Source: Gemmatimonadota bacterium
GTDB taxonomy: Bacteria; Gemmatimonadota; Gemmatimonadetes; Longimicrobiales; Gaopeijiaceae
Length of the DNA: 64,000 bases
Reading direction: 5' to 3'
Assembly (NCBI GenBank): GCA_016209885.1
Contig: JACQVF010000023.1
Coordinates: 86,161-150,160, forward strand
In this document: positions 60,085-64,000 of the stretch, one piece after another
Position numbering within the stretch: the stretch's first letter is position 1
Layout: every line of letters starts with the position of its first letter
The notes under the pieces: model-generated
What the model was told of the DNA's origin: nothing
What the model saw: the letters and a program-made list of their open reading frames with translations, nothing else
Databases searched by the model: none
Program-made: the position numbers and the translations under genes

Positions 60085-60303
60085 TCACCACGTGTGATGC
60101 TGGTTGCATTGGTGCGGTGGGTCATGGTCCACATAACCGCGACACGGCCTGCCGCAGTGCGGGCACTTCGAGCCGCACAACTGTTGCATCTTCACGGCGG
60201 CGCACGAATCCGCCGGCAGCCGCCCAGGCGCGCCGCTCGCATCCGAGGATATGCGGAGGGCATCAGCAACCGAGGACATCCCGAGGCTTGAAGCAGCTCT
60301 CAT
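60085..60303 (-). CDS. 72-residue Cys/His-rich microprotein (cluster gene 4)
   Basis: Last of four small minus-strand genes. The N-terminal half is Ala/Ser-rich. The C-terminal half has a dense Cys/His array: C34, C43, C47, C50, C54, H60, H64, C66, H69, H70 (CPHCGRPCRGYVDHDPPHQ), with spacing suited to bind one or two metal ions. ATG 60303 has ggag 7 bases upstream; internal starts at ATG 60279 are possible. No database family is assigned. It lies between the two oxidase loci. Confidence 0.65.
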   Translation of the reverse strand: MRAASSLGMSSVADALRISSDASGAPGRLPADSCAAVKMQQLCGSKCPHCGRPCRGYVDHDPPHQCNQHHTW

Positions 60304-60336
60304 CGTTGTTCTCCGGCAGGCAGATCTACGCTTCAA

Positions 60337-60474
60337 TCAGTCGCCACCGCAGATCTTGCAGATGGGTCGCCCGCCCGAAAACTGGCTCCGGCACGCTGGA
60401 CAGAACTTCTTGCCGCACTGGCTGCACGTCTGCCGTGCTTCGTTGTTGTTGCAGATCTGGCATTTGTCTGGCAT
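60337..60474 (-). CDS. 45-residue protein with four CxxC motifs (cluster gene 3)
   Basis: Eight Cys in four CxxC pairs: C5/C8, C17/C20, C25/C28, C39/C42 (MPDKCQICNNNEARQTC; then SQCGKKFCPACRS). This spacing fits a cross-braced two-zinc fold (RING/FYVE-like or B-box-like geometry) but it is only 45 residues. It has no signal or membrane segment. ATG 60474 has a very strong GGGGGGAAG SD. Small metal-binding adapter, regulator or peptide precursor are all possible; unknown. Confidence 0.72.
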   Translation of the reverse strand: MPDKCQICNNNEARQTCSQCGKKFCPACRSQFSGGRPICKICGGD

Positions 60475-60520
60475 CGGGTCTTCCCCCCATTGGTGTTGAA
60501 GAGGCCTGAGGTTCGGGCGG

Positions 60521-60625
60521 TCAGCCGCTGACGCGCCTGGTGACGCAGCCCGAGGAAGTCGCGCGCTTGGCGGGACCCGGATGGCGTATGGCCTTTTCTG
60601 TGAGGCGCGCCTTCTGAGCGTTCAT
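60521..60625 (-). CDS. 34-residue basic peptide (cluster gene 2)
   Basis: A very small, strongly basic frame: 34 residues with nine Lys/Arg plus a single Cys near the end (MNAQKARLTEKAIRHPGPAK, ending VTRRVSG). The evidence that it is translated is an unusually good double SD (ggagcgaaggag) just before ATG 60625, and its place in line with the other three microgenes. It could instead be only a leader for the next gene. Confidence 0.45.
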   Translation of the reverse strand: MNAQKARLTEKAIRHPGPAKRATSSGCVTRRVSG

Positions 60626-60651
60626 GCTCCTTCGCTCCTGTGAAACTCGGA

Positions 60652-60828
60652 TCATGACGGAGAGCCAGGCTTCGGACTCGGCGGCGGTGGCGAGCCCGGG
60701 CTTGGACTCGGGGTCGGCGTTGTTGGCCCCGAGGGCGGTTGCGACGGAGGTGGCGGCCAATCATCCGGGTCTCCGGGCGTCGGGTTGCACTGACACGGAT
60801 CGTGTTTGCACTTCAGGCACACGCCCAT
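60652..60828 (-). CDS. 58-residue Cys and Pro-rich microprotein (cluster gene 1)
   Basis: First of the cluster. Its N-terminus has four Cys, C4, C7, C12 and C14 (MGVCLKCKHDPCQC), then an acidic link (GDPDDW) and a proline/serine tail of about 35 residues (PPPPSQPPSGPTTPTPSPSP). The Cys head could bind zinc or another metal, and the tail resembles a flexible linker or surface arm. ATG 60828 is preceded by an AAGGGGGG SD. No signal peptide. No family recognised. Confidence 0.7.
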   Translation of the reverse strand: MGVCLKCKHDPCQCNPTPGDPDDWPPPPSQPPSGPTTPTPSPSPGSPPPPSPKPGSPS

Positions 60829-61018
60829 CGTGGTTACCCCCCTTTCTTGAGAAGGAAAGCCCTCACATCCACGGCTCGTCTGCCGACGGGTGAAGTCCGG
60901 TGTTGTCGAGCTGGCGGGTACAGGGGGGAGACATCGAGCGACAAGCTATGCATGCTGATAGACGGGGTCAAGGTTCGAAGAGCGGACCGAGCGGAGCGTG
61001 AGCGCACCGGGCGGTTCC

Positions 61019-61975
61019 TCACTCCGTCTTGTCCAACGGGTTCTCCCGGAGCGCGGCCCTGAGCGCCGGGTGCATGAGCCAGAGGTAGTAGCCCATCGCG
61101 ACCGTGGCCAGCAGGTTGCCGATGGCGATGGTCCACCAGGCGAGGGCGCCCAGCAGCCATTCGGCGACGAGGGCGAGGAGCCCGAGGAAGAAGCTCTCGA
61201 AGGCGGCGAAGAGGAGAACAGCGCCCAGGATGAGCGGCGGTGTCCGCTCCGCCTCCCAGACGAGCGCAGTGGCGACGAGGCCGGTGACCACGAACGCCGC
61301 TACGTGCACCACGGTGTAGCCCACCACGGTGACGGCGTTCACCTGGACGTCCGTGAGCGTGGCGGCACCGAAGAAGAGGGCGGATCCCAGGGCGGCGGGC
61401 GTGAAAAACGGGCGCCCGCGTGCCACGTCGAAGATGAGGAACCACGCGGCCACGGCGACAGCGCCCACGACGCCCGCCAGGATCCCTTCCCGCACCACCC
61501 GGTGTTCCGCGAGGGCGGACCACCAGGTGACAGGCTGCGCGACTCCGGTCAGGTGGAGGAAGCCCATGAGCGTGATGCCGGCGATGAGGTTGCCGGTCAG
61601 CACCTCGGGCCAACCCAGCGCGCGGACCACGTCCACGCCGGTCACCGTCACGCTGAAGTAGAAGACCAGATCGAAGAGAGCGAAGCCGAGGACGAGCCCG
61701 AGGAGAACGTTCGGCACCACCTCGAGCTTGGGGACCAGCCACGCCATGACGAGCCCGACGGCCAGGAACGCCCCGTAGTGAAGGGCCGTATACATGGCGA
61801 TGATCCCCACGGTCCTCTGTACGTCCGGCAGGTCCAGCAGCGCGCTGGCGAGGAACGCCGGCGTTCGGAACGGCTCGCCCCGAGATGCGTCGATCAGGAG
61901 GAACCAGAGGGCCATGACCGTGGCGGCCAGGACCCCGCCCCCGAGCCCACGCGTGATGATCTGACCGCGTCGCAT
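61019..61975 (-). CDS. Eight-helix membrane protein with internal duplication
   Basis: The 318-residue protein is a tandem duplication: GVLAATVMALWFLLIDASRG (first half, about 14-33) and GVVGAVAVAAWFLIFDVARG (second half, about 168-187) match closely, followed in both by ALY/VVG-rich helices. Each half has about four transmembrane segments, so a pseudo-twofold channel or carrier is plausible. The family is unknown. It is the downstream member of the minus-strand respiratory group, after the 50-residue protein gene. Confidence 0.72.
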   Translation of the reverse strand: MRRGQIITRGLGGGVLAATVMALWFLLIDASRGEPFRTPAFLASALLDLPDVQRTVGIIAMYTALHYGAFLAVGLVMAWLVPKLEVVPNVLLGLVLGFALFDLVFYFSVTVTGVDVVRALGWPEVLTGNLIAGITLMGFLHLTGVAQPVTWWSALAEHRVVREGILAGVVGAVAVAAWFLIFDVARGRPFFTPAALGSALFFGAATLTDVQVNAVTVVGYTVVHVAAFVVTGLVATALVWEAERTPPLILGAVLLFAAFESFFLGLLALVAEWLLGALAWWTIAIGNLLATVAMGYYLWLMHPALRAALRENPLDKTE

Positions 61976-61988
61976 TACGGGAGTGCTC

Positions 61989-62141
61989 TCAGTCCTGTGC
62001 CGCGTCTGGGGGACGGGACGTGCGGGAGATCCAGTAGCGGCGAAGTACGAACACCCCTACGCCAATTCCCAGTAGGATGGGCACGGCCGCGACCAGCAGG
62101 CCGCCCCAGAACATGCCCAGTCTCAGGCCTTCGTGCTCCAT
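61989..62141 (-). CDS. 50-residue single-helix membrane protein
   Basis: A short protein with one helix (GMFWGGLLVAAVPILLGIGV) and a basic tail (LRRYWISRTSRPP). It lies between the subunit IV gene and the duplicated membrane protein on the minus strand and may be a small oxidase subunit. ATG 62141 lacks a clear SD, so confidence is moderate. Confidence 0.55.
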   Translation of the reverse strand: MEHEGLRLGMFWGGLLVAAVPILLGIGVGVFVLRRYWISRTSRPPDAAQD

Positions 62142-62177
62142 GGTTCGTTAGCGATTAGAGATCAAGGCTCACCCGCT

Positions 62178-62450
62178 TCAAAACCCCTCCGCCAGCACGG
62201 CGATGAGGAGAATGATGATGAGCGGGATCGGCGAGGCGGCGAGGATCCACATGCGCCGTGGCTCGAATCTCAGGTGCATGTAGTACAGTGCCACGAGGAG
62301 CGCCTTCCAGACCGCCAGGAAGAGCAGCATCACGATGATGTACTTCTTCGGCAGGCTGATGAACGCTACGCCCAGCTCGGCCAGCGTCAGCACGAAGAGG
62401 ATGCCCCAGACGAGGAAGTAGTTCCGGTGTGCCTTCTCGAGCTTTTCCAT
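62178..62450 (-). CDS. Cytochrome c oxidase subunit IV (second oxidase)
   Basis: A 90-residue subunit IV paralogue with three helices (YFLVWGILFVLTLAELGVAF, KKYIIVMLLFLAVWKALLVALYY, PIPLIIILLIAVLAEGF); the WKALLVALYYMHLRFEPRR segment corresponds to the family signature. ATG 62450 has GAGAGG/GAGG upstream. Part of the second oxidase operon, distinct in sequence from the 58387 gene. Confidence 0.9.
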   Translation of the reverse strand: MEKLEKAHRNYFLVWGILFVLTLAELGVAFISLPKKYIIVMLLFLAVWKALLVALYYMHLRFEPRRMWILAASPIPLIIILLIAVLAEGF

Positions 62451-62476
62451 CCTCAGCCTCTCTAACCCTCTAACCG

Positions 62477-63127
62477 CTACATCAGGTAGACGATGGTGAA
62501 CAGGATGATCCACACCAGGTCCACGAAGTGCCAGTAGAGCCCCATGATCTCGACGCCACCGTGATTCTCGGCGGAGTAGGCTCCGCGGAACGCCTTGATC
62601 GCGGTGAAAATCATGCAGAAGACGCCGATGGACACGTGGGTCCCGTGGAACCCTGTCATCGTGTAGAAGGTCGCGCCGTAGAGCGGGCCGCCCAGCACGG
62701 GACCCACGCCGTCGCGGCCCAGGGCCTCGTACTCAGCGGCCACGGGCACGAAGCCCTCGTGGGCCAGCTTGTAGTACTCGATCGCCTGGATGCCGAGGAA
62801 CATAGCCCCCAGCAGGATCGTCAGGAGTAGATAGAGCTTGAGTCCCTTCTGGTCGCCCAGCTCGATGGCGGCGAACGCCTTCACCATCGTGACCGAGCTG
62901 CAGATCAGGATGAACGTGTTCACGGCGGTCAGCGGCACGTTCAGCACCTGGCCGGGCTGGGCCCACTGGTGGGGCTCCGCGAAGCGCAGGATGATATACG
63001 TGCCGATGAGGGCGGTGAAGAACATGACCTCCGACAGGAGGAACACCCACATGCCGAGCTTGAGGGTGTCGACCCTCATCCCTGGCATCCACTTCTCTTC
63101 GAGCGTCATCACGGCTGCTTGTGCCAT
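62477..63127 (-). CDS. Cytochrome c oxidase subunit III (second oxidase)
   Basis: A 216-residue subunit III. Segments LGMWVFLLSEVMFFTALIG, VKAFAAIELGDQKGLKLYLL, IQAIEYYKLAHEGFVP, FYTMTGFHGTHVSIGVFCMI and GLYWHFVDLVWIILF give five helices and match the family. It has a longer interhelical loop (AAEYEALGRDGVGPVLGG) than the copy at 57777, so this oxidase is a different enzyme. Sits 69 bases after the subunit I gene. Confidence 0.93.
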   Translation of the reverse strand: MAQAAVMTLEEKWMPGMRVDTLKLGMWVFLLSEVMFFTALIGTYIILRFAEPHQWAQPGQVLNVPLTAVNTFILICSSVTMVKAFAAIELGDQKGLKLYLLLTILLGAMFLGIQAIEYYKLAHEGFVPVAAEYEALGRDGVGPVLGGPLYGATFYTMTGFHGTHVSIGVFCMIFTAIKAFRGAYSAENHGGVEIMGLYWHFVDLVWIILFTIVYLM

Positions 63128-63196
63128 CGCTCAGGCTCCTCTGTGTCGCGTCGTTCTCGTCTCGTTCCTCGAAGCCAGCCCCGCTGCTCGTGCCGG

Positions 63197-64000
63197 TTAA
63201 TGCCGTAGCGGGGCGGGTGCCCCTCGCGGCCGGGGTTCTCCCCGCGGCGGCTCGCTCTGCGGCAGATAGTCGTTCTCCGACTGCGGCGAGCTGTACTCGT
63301 ACGGCCCGCGGTACACGGTGGGGGTCTCCGCGAAGTTGCCGTGCGGCGGCGGCGACGGCGCCGTCCACTCCAGCGAGTTCGCCTTCCACGGGTTCGGCTC
63401 GGCCTTTCTCCCGCGGAACAGGCTCCAGATGAAGTTGATGGCGAAGAGGAGCTGCGCGGCGCCCAGCAGGAACGCGCTGACCGAGATGAACTGGTTCACG
63501 GGCTGCAGCGGCTGCAAGAACGCGTACTGCGTCGGGTCGTAGATCCTGCGCATCATTCCGCCGAGCCCCAGGTTGTGCATGGGGAAGAACGTCAGGTTGT
63601 AGAAGATGAAGGTCAGCACCCAGTGAATCTTCCCCAGCCCCGGGTGCATCATCTTCCCGAAGAGCTTTGGGAACCAGAAGGTGATCCCGCCGAAGATGGC
63701 GAAGAGGCTTCCGCCGAAGAGCACGTAATGGATGTGCGCGACGATGAAGTAGGTATCGTGGATATAGATGTCCACGGGCGTCGTCGCCATGAACACGCCG
63801 GACAGCCCGCCGATCACGAACATGGACACGAACGAGAGGGCGTGGAGCATTGGCACGTGGAAGTGGATATCGCCGCGCCAGACGGTAGCCAGCCAGTTGA
63901 ACGTCTTGATGGCCGAGGGCACCGCGATCACGAGTGTCGTCACCATGAAGGTGGTCCCCAGCATGGGGTTCATCCCGCTCATGAACATGTGGTGGCCCCA
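63197..64000 (-). CDS. Cytochrome c oxidase subunit I (second oxidase), 5' part beyond the window
   Basis: The C-terminal ~268 residues of a haem-copper subunit I. The reading frame stays open to the last base (WGHHMFMSGMNP, with CuB His residues, near 64000), so the N-terminus is outside. Visible are TTPVDIYIHDTYFIVAHIHYV with the haem ligand His pair, FYNLTFFPMHNLGLGGMMRRIYD, and a long Pro-rich tail (EWTAPSPPPHGNFAETP). It is clearly different from the caa3 subunit I at 55802. No subunit II of this oxidase is visible; it may lie outside. Confidence 0.93.
   Translation of the reverse strand, partial: WGHHMFMSGMNPMLGTTFMVTTLVIAVPSAIKTFNWLATVWRGDIHFHVPMLHALSFVSMFVIGGLSGVFMATTPVDIYIHDTYFIVAHIHYVLFGGSLFAIFGGITFWFPKLFGKMMHPGLGKIHWVLTFIFYNLTFFPMHNLGLGGMMRRIYDPTQYAFLQPLQPVNQFISVSAFLLGAAQLLFAINFIWSLFRGRKAEPNPWKANSLEWTAPSPPPHGNFAETPTVYRGPYEYSSPQSENDYLPQSEPPRGEPRPRGAPAPLRH

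Noticed and set aside
60834..60943. 38-residue frame (MHSLSLDVSPLYPPARQHRT...) just before the microgene cluster
   Set aside because: It ends within the SD of the 58-residue gene but has no SD of its own; kept out of the list for lack of support.
1..64000. tRNA, rRNA, CRISPR and prophage signals
   Set aside because: I scanned by eye for T-arm motifs, regularly spaced repeats and phage structural genes and found none; a covariance-model search would be decisive.

Overview
The window is a 64 kb piece of a very GC-rich bacterial chromosome with tightly packed genes, many GTG/TTG starts, outer-membrane barrel proteins, lipoproteins and an S46 peptidase. The gene set (cyanobacterial-type long IspH, S46 dipeptidyl peptidase, DUF5916 outer-membrane protein, caa3-type oxidase, glycolate oxidase genes, TAXI-TRAP transporter) fits an aerobic, heterotrophic, diderm bacterium; my best guess is Gemmatimonadota or a relative, but this is inference from gene content and no rRNA or marker gene is present to prove it. 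I saw no tRNA, rRNA, CRISPR array or prophage.

Layout. 0-7.4 kb: housekeeping and metabolic genes (membrane protein, ispH, AIR-synthase/HypE-like protein, M42 aminopeptidase, GAF/free-Met-sulfoxide-reductase-like protein, metallo-beta-lactamase hydrolase, outer-membrane barrel). 7.5-21 kb: glycolate oxidase genes glcD-glcE and, 8 kb further on, glcF followed by an M20 peptidase. Between them lie a PAS histidine kinase, a phosphoesterase, a response regulator, an amino-acid-permease remnant, two exported proteins, a MITE-like inverted-repeat element and an internally deleted aldehyde dehydrogenase, so this stretch looks rearranged. 21-32 kb: periplasmic and outer-membrane proteins, an NtrY/NtrX-like two-component operon with a lipoprotein between sensor and regulator, a zinc-ribbon membrane protein, an alpha/beta hydrolase and an ABC-2 exporter. 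32.5-39 kb: DUF5916 outer-membrane protein, a GspE/PilB-like ATPase with extra zinc ribbons, a phosphoglycerate-mutase-like metalloenzyme, YggU and small proteins. 39-44 kb: a Yip1 protein, then a TRAP operon (fused permease plus TAXI receptor) with a class V aminotransferase.

44-47 kb is an accessory island: a DNA methyltransferase followed 18 nt later by a restriction-endonuclease-like gene broken by one missing base, next to a truncated sialidase-like lipoprotein and a 57-aa basic protein. 47-53.5 kb carries an integral-membrane spermidine-synthase-like protein, an exported isoaspartyl methyltransferase, a DUF192 protein and the S46 peptidase.

54-64 kb is a respiratory locus: a complete caa3 oxidase operon (ctaC with fused cytochrome c, ctaD, ctaE, ctaF, ctaG) on the plus strand faces a second, different haem-copper oxidase (subunit IV, subunit III and a partial subunit I) on the minus strand. 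Between the two lies the most unusual find: four consecutive very small minus-strand genes (58, 34, 45 and 72 aa), each with its own good ribosome binding site. Three are rich in Cys (CxxC motifs, Cys/His clusters) and one of these has a proline-rich tail. I do not recognise them as a known system. Families of short intergenic repeat words (GCGATTCGCGATT-like and GGGTGAGCGGGTT-like) recur around the respiratory genes and elsewhere.
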